A DNA stretch of 64,000 nt, from contig NZ_JAKMHX010000030.1 of the NCBI RefSeq assembly GCF_022048975.1, positions 1 through 64,000 on the forward strand, written 5' to 3'. Positions within the stretch are counted from its first letter, which is position 1, and the number at the start of each line of letters is the position of its first letter. The translations under genes and the position numbers were made by a program. The notes beneath the pieces are model-generated. The model did not search any database. It was given only the letters and a program-made list of their open reading frames with translations, and was not told where the DNA came from. Shown one piece after another: positions 1 through 8,077 of the stretch. The stretch comes from Sporosarcina cyprini (lineage in GTDB: Bacteria > Bacillota > Bacilli > Bacillales_A > Planococcaceae).

Positions 1-33
1 TGAATCGCTAATCAACAGGAAGAGGATGCCTTA

Positions 34-135
34 ATTTCTGCAAAGAACGCAGAAATACGGCAAATCGAACTCTTCGTTGTTCGATTGGCTCAACGCCCGC
101 CCCCCGGAAAGCGACCGCCAGAAGCGGAAATCAAC
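34..135. repeat. Intergenic element: two stem-loops plus a Bacillaceae-type GC-rich repeat
   Basis: Two perfect 8-bp inverted repeats lie back to back: ATTTCTGC/GCAGAAAT (34-56, 7-nt loop) and AATCGAAC/GTTCGATT (63-86, 8-nt loop). They are followed at 94-135 by a GC-rich stretch containing CGGAAAGCG and AGCGGAAATCAAC. That last stretch resembles a dispersed intergenic repeat I recall from several Bacillaceae genomes; the recognition is from memory. The rest of 1-320 shows no gene. Confidence 0.5.
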
Positions 136-338
136 TTTACTAGGAATCTAATGTGAGTACCGGTTGTATATTATTTTTATACGCGACAACAAATTAATAT
201 GCTTTTGTCTACGCTCTGATGTGCATCTCCATACAATGGATTTGCGCCTTTTCATTTTGGATTCGTTCATTGAATTAGGATAGTAGTTGTTCATTTGGGC
301 AAAATACGGATGATATCTATATGAAAAGGAGGATGGGC

Positions 339-1565
339 GTGAGAACTAAAATTTTTTTCATCCTGACATTCCTTATTTTTTCTTTTTCGTCTTTGGCCAG
401 TGCGGAAGCTCCCTTCACAGCTGCATTTATCCGAGACCATCAGCTGTGGATCAAAGAAGGGGAGCAAGAAACGCAATTGACGAAGGATCGATATATTTAT
501 TCGCCGAAATGGTCGTATGACGGCCGTTTCATTGGATATATTGATGGGGATGAAAAAGGGAAGAAGTCGGATTTATATATTTACGATCGGAAGGAAAAAG
601 AAAGCTACCAATCGTATGTGCAGGTCGTTACATCAGATTTTAAATGGGCCCCGAATAAAAATCAGATCGCTTATACGAATTATGGCGTTTTGGATGTAAC
701 AAAAACAGAAAACGGACGGCCGCAAGGATTTGAAAATGTCGCATTAGGTGTTAGTGGCTTTGAATGGTTTCCGAACGGCAAGGAATTTATTGTTTCATCC
801 GATTCCACCTTGCTTCCGACAGGATGGACGCCCATTCCGCTATTTCGAATTCAGGCAGACGCAAATCTTTCGAAGGACAAAATAGAACCCTTCTATACAA
901 TACCTACGAATGAAACAGATTTATTCGGGATTAGTGCTGATTTCTTTAAATGGAGTCCAAATGGTGAATGGGTTAGCTTTTTAGTAATACCGACTGCTTC
1001 CTTTGCCATGGACAGCAATACATTAAGTGTTTTGTCTTCACAAGGAACTAATTTTCAAGTTGTAGGGAAAATGTTGTCGTTTAAGGAGTGGTTCAAATGG
1101 TCGCCTTCAGCCAATGAGCTAGCGTACATTTCAGGGGAAGGCCGATTCTTTGTCGAGAACAAAAATACGACGGTTTCAGAAATTCCGATTGCCAAGCAGC
1201 AACAGGAATATACTCCTAAAGGTTTCGTGGACCTGGGTCTCGAATGGTACTCCAAAGATTTGATAATTGTAGCCCGCGCGAAGGAGAACAAAGCGTGGAA
1301 AGAAGGGCCTGTCCCGACGATGTACACCTCACTCTTTGCGATCGACATCAGAACAGGTAAGCAGCATCAACTCACATTTCCCGGTGAAAATGAAATGGAC
1401 GAACAGCCTCAAGTCGTTGGCTCTTACTTGACCTGGTTTAGAAAGAAGACGGGGCAAACAAAAGGGGATGTGTGGGTACGGGATGGCCTATCGGGTCAGG
1501 AGTACATTTGGCTGAAAAATGTCGACGGCGCTCCCGTATTCTTTACACCAAAGCAAAAATCATGA
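339..1565 (+). CDS. Secreted TolB-like beta-propeller protein
   Basis: A 408-residue exported protein. I chose the GTG at 339 because AAAAGGAGG (324-332) sits 6 nt upstream; an ATG at 321 would put that ribosome site inside the gene. Residues 1-23 form a signal peptide ending near SLASAEA. The rest has repeated motifs of the type 'PKWSYDGRFIGYI', 'FKWAPNKNQIAYT' and 'FKWSPNGEWVSFL', which are WD40-like/TolB propeller blades. No lipobox or catalytic motif is visible. Such propellers usually bind partners or ligands outside the membrane. The family assignment is fair, but the specific role is unknown. A terminator follows immediately, so it is probably monocistronic. Confidence 0.7.
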   Translation: MRTKIFFILTFLIFSFSSLASAEAPFTAAFIRDHQLWIKEGEQETQLTKDRYIYSPKWSYDGRFIGYIDGDEKGKKSDLYIYDRKEKESYQSYVQVVTSDFKWAPNKNQIAYTNYGVLDVTKTENGRPQGFENVALGVSGFEWFPNGKEFIVSSDSTLLPTGWTPIPLFRIQADANLSKDKIEPFYTIPTNETDLFGISADFFKWSPNGEWVSFLVIPTASFAMDSNTLSVLSSQGTNFQVVGKMLSFKEWFKWSPSANELAYISGEGRFFVENKNTTVSEIPIAKQQQEYTPKGFVDLGLEWYSKDLIIVARAKENKAWKEGPVPTMYTSLFAIDIRTGKQHQLTFPGENEMDEQPQVVGSYLTWFRKKTGQTKGDVWVRDGLSGQEYIWLKNVDGAPVFFTPKQKS

Positions 1566-1570
1566 GAACA

Positions 1571-1603
1571 GGGTGCAATTCCTCAGGGAGTTGCATCTTT
1601 TTT
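1571..1603 (+). terminator. Rho-independent terminator
   Basis: The stem GGTGCAATTCC/GGGAGTTGCATC is followed by TTTTTT, 6 nt after the stop of the propeller gene. Confidence 0.75.
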
Positions 1604-1688
1604 GTTCCAATACTTCCCTGTGATAATATTGACAAAAAAGACCCCTTTGCTTTTCAATGAAGTATAAGGCATGCAGGGAGGTGTTTGT

Positions 1689-1886
1689 TTGGGTTACATA
1701 ATGGAATCCGTCCCAGGATGGGCTGTGATCCTTTCTTTGATTCTCTTTATTCTTTGTTTTTATTTCACCTTAACGTTTTTCCAATATGTCAAAGCCGATG
1801 ACATGCGTCTTGCCAAACAGTCCAAGGCAGCGGCAGTTGGGTGTATTGCGCTTGGTTTATTGATTCCTGCTATCTACAGTTTGTAA
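1689..1886 (+). CDS. Small membrane protein, unknown function
   Basis: A 65-residue protein with two hydrophobic segments (about residues 10-30 and 45-63) separated by a short charged loop (VKADDMRLAKQSKAA). AGGGAGGTG at 1675-1683 places the start at TTG 1689 (5-nt spacing); ATG 1701 is an alternative. No family recognised. The gene lies between a terminator and a separate downstream gene. Confidence 0.6.
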   Translation: MGYIMESVPGWAVILSLILFILCFYFTLTFFQYVKADDMRLAKQSKAAAVGCIALGLLIPAIYSL

Positions 1887-1933
1887 TAAGGCAAGGGAAA
1901 GTGGAGCTTATTTATCAAATAATTAAATGGTAG

Positions 1934-1961
1934 TCTACAATCTTTATTCTATTCGTATAGT
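1934..1961 (+). promoter_or_regulatory. Possible sigma-A promoter
   Basis: TCTACA (1934-1939), 16-nt spacer, TATAGT (1956-1961), upstream of the gene at 1977. The -10 is good and the -35 is weak. Confidence 0.35.
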
Positions 1962-1976
1962 ACTGTTAAAAAGGAA

Positions 1977-2408
1977 GTGCACCTAATACGAAAGGATAAA
2001 ATCGCTTTACTTGGAGCTATCCTGCTTGTCAGTGCAGGGATTCTTTTGATTATGGAGGCCCGCATGACTTCCTCTTTGGATCCCTCAATACGCCCCGCCA
2101 TACTAGCTGAGCAGGATAAGAATTTGCAAGAGGCTGAAGAAATCTCTACTTTGCTTTTCCAAGAGGATGGTCCGTTACAAGCGATAGCCGAAGGGTTAAA
2201 AGAAAGAGGTTTTGAATATCAAATGTTGCTTGCGGTCTATTCAGCAGACGATATTCGGGTCAAATATATCCTGACAAATCAAGAGGCCACTGCAGCTGCA
2301 GTGAAAGAAATCCAAGCATTCTTTTTTGAATCAGTAAGCCATTACGGTCTATCCGCCAGCGCATTCACTCTTCAAATCGTAGATGAAGAGGATGGGGTGG
2401 ATTGGTGA
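1977..2408 (+). CDS. Membrane-anchored protein, unknown function
   Basis: About 143 residues: a short basic N-terminus, one transmembrane segment (about residues 10-27) and an extracytoplasmic domain of about 110 residues that I do not recognise. The start is uncertain. GTG 1977 overlaps the only ribosome site (AAGGAAG, 1971-1977). The codon at normal spacing from that site is ATA at 1986, and the next in-frame ATG lies after the membrane segment. Translation may use GTG 1977 or a non-standard ATA. Confidence 0.55.
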   Translation: MHLIRKDKIALLGAILLVSAGILLIMEARMTSSLDPSIRPAILAEQDKNLQEAEEISTLLFQEDGPLQAIAEGLKERGFEYQMLLAVYSADDIRVKYILTNQEATAAAVKEIQAFFFESVSHYGLSASAFTLQIVDEEDGVDW

Positions 2409-2510
2409 AATAATTCCTAAATAGGAGAGCCCTAACGAGTTGGCAATCAAGCCTGCTCGTTTTTAGCATCCCCAAAAACGCGGTTGTCTGTCGAATCGAA
2501 AAAATCCGTG

Positions 2511-2516
2511 TATAAT
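2511..2516 (+). promoter_or_regulatory. -10 box of the ilvE promoter
   Basis: A perfect TATAAT lies 31 nt before the ilvE start. A convincing -35 at standard spacing is not obvious (candidates around 2484-2494). Confidence 0.4.
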
Positions 2517-2546
2517 GGAATAATTATATGAATTGGAGGAATTCGA

Positions 2547-3623
2547 ATGAACGATTTACAGCTGACGATTGAACTAACTAAACATCCAAAAGAGAAGCCG
2601 GCAACCGACCAGCTTGCATTCGGCACCGTCTTTACGGACCATCTGTTTACGATGGATTATACAGCGGGCAGAGGATGGCATGATGCGAAAATCAAACCAT
2701 ATGAACCGATCAGCTTGGATCCGGCAGCGATTGTCTTTCATTATGGACAAACTGTATTTGAAGGGTTGAAAGCTTATGTGACGGAGGATCAAGAAGTGGT
2801 TCTGTTCAGACCGGAAGAAAATTTGAAACGCCTGAACCGATCGAATGACCGACTCTGCATGCCTGAAATTGATGAGGAGTTTGCGCTTCATGCACTGAAG
2901 GAGCTCATTCGAATCGATAAGGATTGGATACCGAATAAGGAAGGGACTTCTTTATACATACGGCCGTTTATCTTTGCCACGCAACCTTATTTAGGTGTCG
3001 CGCCTTCTGCAACCTATACGTTCATGATCATCCTGTCGCCTGTCGGGGCGTATTATAAAGAAGGGATGAATCCGGTGAAGATTGCGGTTGAATCCGAATT
3101 TGTCCGTGCGGTTGCGGGCGGTACAGGCAGCGCCAAAACGGCAGGAAACTATGCCGGCGCGATGAAAGCGCAAGAAATTGCTGAAGCAAACGGCTACTCC
3201 CAAGTGCTGTGGCTGGATGGGAAAGAACGCCATTATATCGAGGAAGTCGGGGCGATGAATGTCTTCTTTAAAATAGACGGTGAAATTGTCACTCCTTCCT
3301 TGAACGGCAGTATTTTGGAAGGTGTAACGCGAAAATCCGTCATCGAATTGCTTCGTCATTGGGATGTCCCGGTGAGTGAACGTAAACTCTCCATGGAAGA
3401 ATTGCATGCGGCTTCCCAGGCGGGGACGTTAGAAGAAGCGTTCGGTTCAGGAACAGCTGCTGTCATTTCTCCGATTGGTGAGCTTTTCTGGAATGGCGAG
3501 AAAATGACGATTAACAACGGAGAAATCGGGCCTTTATCGCAACGGATTTACGATACGATCACCGGCATCCAAACGGGTAAACTGGAGGATCCATTCGGCT
3601 GGCGCGTGAATGTGCCCGAGTAA
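2547..3623 (+). CDS. ilvE: Branched-chain amino acid aminotransferase
   Basis: A 358-residue fold-type IV PLP aminotransferase. It transfers amino groups between glutamate and the 2-oxo acids of valine, leucine and isoleucine in the cytoplasm. Recognisable family blocks are 'VFHYGQTVFEGLKAY' (about residues 62-76), 'GTGSAKTAGNYAGAMKAQ' with the expected PLP lysine, 'LWLDGKERHYIEEVG' and 'FGSGTAAVISPIG' near the C-terminus. Length is normal for the bacterial BCAT (IlvE-II) group. GGAGGAATTCG lies just before ATG 2547. It appears to have its own promoter. Neighbours are not biosynthetic ilv genes, so this is the free-standing copy commonly seen in Bacillales. Confidence 0.92.
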   Translation: MNDLQLTIELTKHPKEKPATDQLAFGTVFTDHLFTMDYTAGRGWHDAKIKPYEPISLDPAAIVFHYGQTVFEGLKAYVTEDQEVVLFRPEENLKRLNRSNDRLCMPEIDEEFALHALKELIRIDKDWIPNKEGTSLYIRPFIFATQPYLGVAPSATYTFMIILSPVGAYYKEGMNPVKIAVESEFVRAVAGGTGSAKTAGNYAGAMKAQEIAEANGYSQVLWLDGKERHYIEEVGAMNVFFKIDGEIVTPSLNGSILEGVTRKSVIELLRHWDVPVSERKLSMEELHAASQAGTLEEAFGSGTAAVISPIGELFWNGEKMTINNGEIGPLSQRIYDTITGIQTGKLEDPFGWRVNVPE

Positions 3624-3658
3624 AGGTAGTTTCATTCTACGTGAAAGGTGGTTGATGT

Positions 3659-4474
3659 ATGGAAATAGCCATTCGAAAACTGACCACTATTGAAGAAGTT
3701 CATTTGATTAAGCCGCTGGAAGAGAAAGTGTGGCAATCGGCGGCCGTCCCGCTTCACCAACTCTATACGGCCATTCAAAATGGCGGCTTGCTCATCGGCG
3801 CGTTTGATGAGGACCGCCTGATTGGATTTTCATACAGCTTTCCGGGTTTTCGGAATGGATCTGTCTTTTTATGTTCCCACATGCTTGGGATTGATCCGGA
3901 TTATCGTTCCCAAGGCATTGGGAGGAAGTTGAAGGAGAAGCAGCTGATCGAAGCCGAGCGAATGGGTTATGAATTGATCGTCTGGACTTTTGATCCGCTG
4001 GAAAGCCGAAATGCCTATTTGAATTTGGCAAAGCTGCATGGAATCTGTTCCACTTATCTTGAAAATTGGTACGGGGAGATGGCGGACGGTTTGAATCAAG
4101 GCTTGCCATCGGACCGTTTCAAAGTGGAATGGTGGATTCGGAGCGAGCGGGTGCAGTCGGCTTGGAAGCCGGATGAAATTCAATTTGAGCGTCCTTGCAG
4201 CATTTCTTACACAGCGAGCGGCCAACCGCAAATTAGGGAAGTTGCGGGGCAGTTTCGCCCTGGTGCGGACGGCTACGAAATTCCGGTTCCGTCCAATATT
4301 CAACAATTGAAGAAGACAGAACCTTCGCTGGCGTATGATTGGCGGATGCAGCTGCGGGCGATTTTTCAGCAACTGTTTGCGGATGGTTATGCGGCTGTCG
4401 GTGTCAGGCGTTCGGACAGTGAGGAAGGCATCTGTTATTATCAATTGGTTCGCCGAGGAACGATACCTTTGTGA
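3659..4474 (+). CDS. GNAT-family acyltransferase paired with the OSBS/NSAR gene
   Basis: A 271-residue GCN5-related acyltransferase. The acyl-CoA-binding region is visible as '[19 protein letters not shown]' (about residues 77-95), followed by the conserved '[14 protein letters not shown]' segment. The extra C-terminal region of about 130 residues is longer than in ordinary GNATs. The stop overlaps the upstream edge of the next gene, so the two are translationally coupled. In Geobacillus kaustophilus a comparable GNAT next to an NSAR/OSBS gene works as an amino-acid succinyltransferase in D-to-L amino acid conversion. By analogy this enzyme may succinylate amino acids. That substrate is inferred, not seen. 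Confidence 0.75.
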   Translation: MEIAIRKLTTIEEVHLIKPLEEKVWQSAAVPLHQLYTAIQNGGLLIGAFDEDRLIGFSYSFPGFRNGSVFLCSHMLGIDPDYRSQGIGRKLKEKQLIEAERMGYELIVWTFDPLESRNAYLNLAKLHGICSTYLENWYGEMADGLNQGLPSDRFKVEWWIRSERVQSAWKPDEIQFERPCSISYTASGQPQIREVAGQFRPGADGYEIPVPSNIQQLKKTEPSLAYDWRMQLRAIFQQLFADGYAAVGVRRSDSEEGICYYQLVRRGTIPL

Positions 4475-4491
4475 TGAAACGGGGGAGTAGC

Positions 4492-5607
4492 ATGGACATT
4501 CGAGAAATTATTGTCAGACGGATGAAAATGAAGATGAAACAGCCGTTTACGACAAGTTTCGGGACAATGCAGGACAAGCATTTTTTATTGATTGAAATAA
4601 AAGACGGATCCGGCCGCAGTGGATGGGGCGAATCGGTTGCATTCGATGCGCCTTGGTATAGTGAGGAGACGGTCGAAACGAATTGGCATATGATTCGTGA
4701 CTTTCTCATTCCAATTTTGTTGGATGCCGATCTTGCGCATCCTGATGAAGTGAGTGGACTCTTTTCACCAATTCGGAAAAACAATATGGCGAAAGCGGCA
4801 GTCGAGGGTGCTGTTTGGGATTTGTACGCAAAGCAGCAGGGCATGCCACTGGCCAAAGCACTAGGCGGCACCCGCCAGCAGATTGAGGTCGGCATCAGCA
4901 TCGGCATACAGCAAAGCGTTGAGGAGCTGACGGAAGTCGTCCGGCAGCATTTGCAGGAAGGCTACAAGCGCATTAAGGTGAAAATAAAACCTGGCAAGGA
5001 AATCGAGATTCTGTCGGCACTCCGGCAATCCTTCCCGGACATCGCTCTAATGGCTGATGCTAACTCGGCCTATACACTGGCAGATACAGCGCTTTTACAA
5101 CGGCTTGACGAGTTTAATCTCATGATGATTGAACAGCCGCTCGCTTCGGATGACATTATCGATCATGCCATTTTGCAAAACGACCTAAAAACACCGATTT
5201 GCCTTGACGAAAGCATTCACTCGTTGGAAGACGCGCGCAAGGCGGTAGAGCTTGGCAGCACCAAAATCATCAATATCAAAATCGGCCGTGTCGGCGGCTT
5301 GACAGAAGCGAAAAAGATACATGATTACTGCATGGAAAAAGGAATTCCCGTCTGGTGCGGAGGTATGCTCGAGGCAGGAATCGGCCGTGCACATAACATT
5401 GCCCTGACTTCCTTGCCGAATTTCATACTTCCAGGCGATACGGCCGCTTCTTCGCGCTATTGGGAAAAGGATATTATCCAGCCAGAGGTCGTCATGGAAG
5501 ATGGCTACATCAATGTGCCGGACGTTCCCGGCATCGGCTATGAGCCGGACATTGAAAGTATTGACCGTTTCATGACCGATAAGTGGACATTTCGGAAAGA
5601 GGGATAG
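4492..5607 (+). CDS. menC: o-Succinylbenzoate synthase / N-succinylamino acid racemase (enolase superfamily)
   Basis: A 371-residue muconate-lactonizing subgroup enolase. The ATG at 4492 follows GGGGGAG closely and gives the usual family N-terminus. The catalytic KxK is in 'RIKVKIKPG', the metal ligands are in 'LMADANSAY', 'MIEQPLAS' and 'CLDESIHS', and the second acid-base lysine is in 'NIKIGRVGG'. These define the OSBS/NSAR family. The enzyme dehydrates SHCHC to o-succinylbenzoate in menaquinone synthesis, racemises N-succinyl amino acids, or does both. No other men gene is in the window, and coupling to a GNAT gene favours the racemase role, so the gene symbol is provisional. Confidence 0.85.
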   Translation: MDIREIIVRRMKMKMKQPFTTSFGTMQDKHFLLIEIKDGSGRSGWGESVAFDAPWYSEETVETNWHMIRDFLIPILLDADLAHPDEVSGLFSPIRKNNMAKAAVEGAVWDLYAKQQGMPLAKALGGTRQQIEVGISIGIQQSVEELTEVVRQHLQEGYKRIKVKIKPGKEIEILSALRQSFPDIALMADANSAYTLADTALLQRLDEFNLMMIEQPLASDDIIDHAILQNDLKTPICLDESIHSLEDARKAVELGSTKIINIKIGRVGGLTEAKKIHDYCMEKGIPVWCGGMLEAGIGRAHNIALTSLPNFILPGDTAASSRYWEKDIIQPEVVMEDGYINVPDVPGIGYEPDIESIDRFMTDKWTFRKEG

Positions 5608-5662
5608 GGGCCGTCGTTCCCTATTCCTTTCTCTTGAGGGCAGGACGCCGCGGACTGCGGTG

Positions 5663-5723
5663 TTTCCGCATATGTAGAGCTGTTTCGCACTTGACCCGAA
5701 GATTTCTGCACTTGTAGCGGCAC
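5663..5723. repeat. Degenerate 20-bp tandem repeat, about three units
   Basis: TTTC starts at 5663, 5683 and 5703, exactly 20 bp apart, followed each time by variants of (C)GCACTTGtagcgg (GCATATGTAGAG, GCACTTGACCCG, GCACTTGTAGCG). It lies in the 230-bp gap between menC and a lipoprotein gene, where no gene is seen. Confidence 0.5.
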
Positions 5724-5835
5724 TCTCCCGTCACATGCCTGTGCAACCTCATCCATTGAATTTCCGTCTAATGGATTGATGAAGCAGCCATTTTCCAGTA
5801 GAATGAACATAGGTTTTGTAGAGAGGGAGTTTTTC

Positions 5836-6618
5836 GTGAAAAAATTAGTTAAATCCTTGACGATCGGCACACTCGTTTTGCTCCTCGCCGCTTGCAATTC
5901 CAGCGGAGCGACAGAGAAAATGACGGCTGAACGTCTATTGGACAAGTCCAAGAAGGAAATGGCGTCATCTTTGGACGCGGTCCATTCACATATCGTCTAC
6001 GATGATTATAAAGTGACAGTTCATGATGGGGATTTTGAGAATCCTGAAAAAAGCGGCGCCAAATTTGATATTCAAACCGATGCTTTCTTGAATCCTATGA
6101 AAATGCATCAAGAGACTCTTGTACAGCCCCGAGGCATCAAATCATACAAAATGAATCTCTATCGATTGGGCGACCGGAATTTTGTCTCCGATGAAAACAA
6201 CAAAGAGTGGGAAGAAGCGTCGTCGGAAACACTCGAAAAATTGTTTGGCACACTCGTTTCCCGTTCCAACCCGACGCTCGATCTTTCGCTGTTTGATGAA
6301 TTCAAGGATGATTTCATCCTGGAACCAATTGAATACGGGTATGCATTGACATTAAGTCTGAATCGGGAGCAATTCGAGCGATTTAAACAGCTCGTTCCGG
6401 ATCTCGGACCCGAGCAAGACGGCTTCCTAATCATTTATAAAATGGATTTAGTTATCACATTCAATAAGAGCACTTCTTATGTGACGAGCTTTAAAATGTC
6501 AGCGGATATGCGGTCATTCCGTGACGGCACTTCCTATCGCGCGAGACAAAAATTGAATGCTACATATAGCTATTTTAATGATATCGATCCTTTCAAAGTA
6601 CCCGACCAGCTTCAATAA
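5836..6618 (+). CDS. Lipoprotein, LolA/LppX-like fold suspected
   Basis: A 260-residue predicted lipoprotein. GTG 5836 is chosen because AGAGGGAG lies just upstream; a longer frame from 5776 would bury the signal peptide. The signal ends in the lipobox LLAAC, so Cys-20 should be lipidated and the protein held on the outer face of the membrane. The mature part alternates long polar strands ('LNPMKMHQETLVQP', 'FLIIYKMDLVITFN') as in the DUF6612/LppX-type antiparallel-sheet lipoproteins. That fold is a guess from sequence style. Flanked by its own terminator. Function unknown. Confidence 0.7.
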   Translation: MKKLVKSLTIGTLVLLLAACNSSGATEKMTAERLLDKSKKEMASSLDAVHSHIVYDDYKVTVHDGDFENPEKSGAKFDIQTDAFLNPMKMHQETLVQPRGIKSYKMNLYRLGDRNFVSDENNKEWEEASSETLEKLFGTLVSRSNPTLDLSLFDEFKDDFILEPIEYGYALTLSLNREQFERFKQLVPDLGPEQDGFLIIYKMDLVITFNKSTSYVTSFKMSADMRSFRDGTSYRARQKLNATYSYFNDIDPFKVPDQLQ

Positions 6619-6623
6619 CCAGA

Positions 6624-6657
6624 GCGTCTTTCCTCTTTTGAGGGAAGGCGTTTTTTT
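6624..6657 (+). terminator. Rho-independent terminator
   Basis: The stem GCGTCTTTCCTC/GAGGGAAGGCG is followed by seven T residues, just after the lipoprotein gene. Confidence 0.85.
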
Positions 6658-6719
6658 ATGGGAAAATATGATGTTTTCCTTACATATCCCATGTTTTACA
6701 GAGCTGGAAATAAAAAACC

Positions 6720-6769
6720 TTGAATACGGACAAGTGTTCGGGGTATATTATAAAGAGAACAATCGTTCG
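6720..6769 (+). promoter_or_regulatory. SOS promoter with two LexA-like boxes
   Basis: A promoter TTGAAT (6720-6725), 18-nt spacer, TATATT (6744-6749) carries CGGACAAGTGTTCG (6727-6740) in the spacer. This differs at one base from the Bacillus LexA/DinR consensus CGAAC-RNRY-GTTCG. A second, weaker box AGAACAATCGTTCG (6756-6769) lies just before the ribosome site AGGAGG (6771-6776). The placement would block transcription of the polymerase gene until LexA is cleaved. Confidence 0.7.
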
Positions 6770-6784
6770 TAGGAGGTGTGCGTG

Positions 6785-8041
6785 ATGTATGAAAATTTAC
6801 CGAACCGGCAGATCGTCTGCCTGGATATGAGAAGTTTTTATGCCAGCTGCGCGGCTGCCATCGAAGGGCTGGATGTCATGGAGACGCCGATTGCGGTGGT
6901 GGGAAACATGGAACGCAAGGGCGGTGTCATCCTCGCGGCATCTCCGCCCTTAAAAAAAGAGTTTGGCATCAAGACCGGCATGCGGTTATTTGAAATTCCG
7001 GATGATCCGAGCATCCGATTAATTGAGCCGAAAATGGGATTTTATCTGGATGTGTCCATGGCGATTACGCGCCATTTGAATCGCTTTGTTCCGAAAGAAG
7101 CCATCCATGTATACAGCGTCGATGAAAGTTTTGTCGATTTGACAGGTACGGAGCGGCTTTGGGGGCCTCTGGAGGATACGGTGCAGCGCATCCAAGACGA
7201 GCTGGCTGAGCAATTCCAGCTGCCGTCCGCCTGCGGCATCGGGCCGAATATGCTGCTGTCAAAGCTCGCCCTGGATTTGGAAGCGAAAAAGACGGGCATT
7301 GCCCGCTGGACATACGAAGACGTGCCCGAAAAGCTTTGGCCGATCGCGCCGCTCAGCAAAATGTGGGGCATCGGCAGCCGGATGGAAAAGACGCTAAACA
7401 ATATGGGCATCTTCTCTGTCGGCGATTTGGCCCATGCCCCTTTAGAGCAACTGGAGAAAAAATTCGGCATCATGGGCAATCAATTATACCATCATGCCCA
7501 CGGTCTCGATTTTTCAAGCGTCGATACAGCTCCGCTCGTCGAAGGACAGATCAGCTATGGGAAGGGCCAGATGCTGTTTAGGGACTATGAAAAGCGGGAA
7601 GATGTGCTGGCGGTTCTGCTCGAAATGTGCGAGGATGTCGCCAAGCGGGCCCGGGAGGCAGGAAAAGCCGGACGTACCGTTCACCTGTCCGTCGCTTATT
7701 CCAAGCGCTCGCTCGGTGGCGGATTCAGCCGCTCCGCTTCTGTGAGTGAATCGATTAATGACACGATGGGCATCTATCGGATATGCACGGAGCTGTTCGA
7801 TCGTTTCCATGACGGACGTGCGGTTCGACGGCTGGGCATCAGCTTGACAAATTTGGAGGATGAGCACTCCATGCAGCTCAGTTTCTTCGATGAACGGAAA
7901 TGGCGGGATCGCAAGCTCGGTGCCACGATGGATACGCTGCGCAATAAATACGGTTCCACTGCATTATTGCGGGCGGTGTCCTATACAGAGGCAGGAACAG
8001 CGGTCCATCGGGCCAAACTCATCGGCGGGCATTATAAATAG
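6785..8041 (+). CDS. Y-family DNA polymerase, UvrX/YqjW type
   Basis: A 418-residue translesion polymerase that copies damaged DNA. The catalytic acidic residues are in 'VCLDMRSFYASC' (about residues 10-21) and 'YSVDESFVDL' (the DE pair). The N-terminus 'PIAVVGNMERKGGVILAASP' and the thumb 'LSKMWGIGSRMEKTLNNMGI' are typical of the UvrX/YqjW branch rather than DinB1. ATG 6785 is 8 nt from AGGAGG; GTG 6782 is an alternative. LexA-like boxes in the promoter indicate SOS control. In B. subtilis relatives sit beside a yolD-type gene; here the YolD-like gene lies about 1.6 kb downstream, beyond two opposite-strand genes. Confidence 0.88.
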   Translation: MYENLPNRQIVCLDMRSFYASCAAAIEGLDVMETPIAVVGNMERKGGVILAASPPLKKEFGIKTGMRLFEIPDDPSIRLIEPKMGFYLDVSMAITRHLNRFVPKEAIHVYSVDESFVDLTGTERLWGPLEDTVQRIQDELAEQFQLPSACGIGPNMLLSKLALDLEAKKTGIARWTYEDVPEKLWPIAPLSKMWGIGSRMEKTLNNMGIFSVGDLAHAPLEQLEKKFGIMGNQLYHHAHGLDFSSVDTAPLVEGQISYGKGQMLFRDYEKREDVLAVLLEMCEDVAKRAREAGKAGRTVHLSVAYSKRSLGGGFSRSASVSESINDTMGIYRICTELFDRFHDGRAVRRLGISLTNLEDEHSMQLSFFDERKWRDRKLGATMDTLRNKYGSTALLRAVSYTEAGTAVHRAKLIGGHYK

Positions 8042-8043
8042 AA

Positions 8044-8072
8044 AGACCGTCCGGAAAGCTGCCGGACGGCCG
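8044..8072. terminator. Hairpin between convergent genes
   Basis: CCGTCCGG (8047-8054) and CCGGACGG (8062-8069) pair perfectly. There is no strong T-run on the plus strand; on the minus strand the stem is followed by TCTTTC. It probably serves the convergent polymerase and MFS genes. Confidence 0.5.
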
Positions 8073-8077
8073 AAGTA

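Noticed and set aside
5594..5635. Terminator after menC
   Set aside because: The stem needs several G-U pairs and there is no T-run, so it is not listed.
6557..6772. Plus-strand 71-codon frame between the lipoprotein and polymerase genes
   Set aside because: It crosses a strong terminator and the SOS promoter and has no ribosome site.
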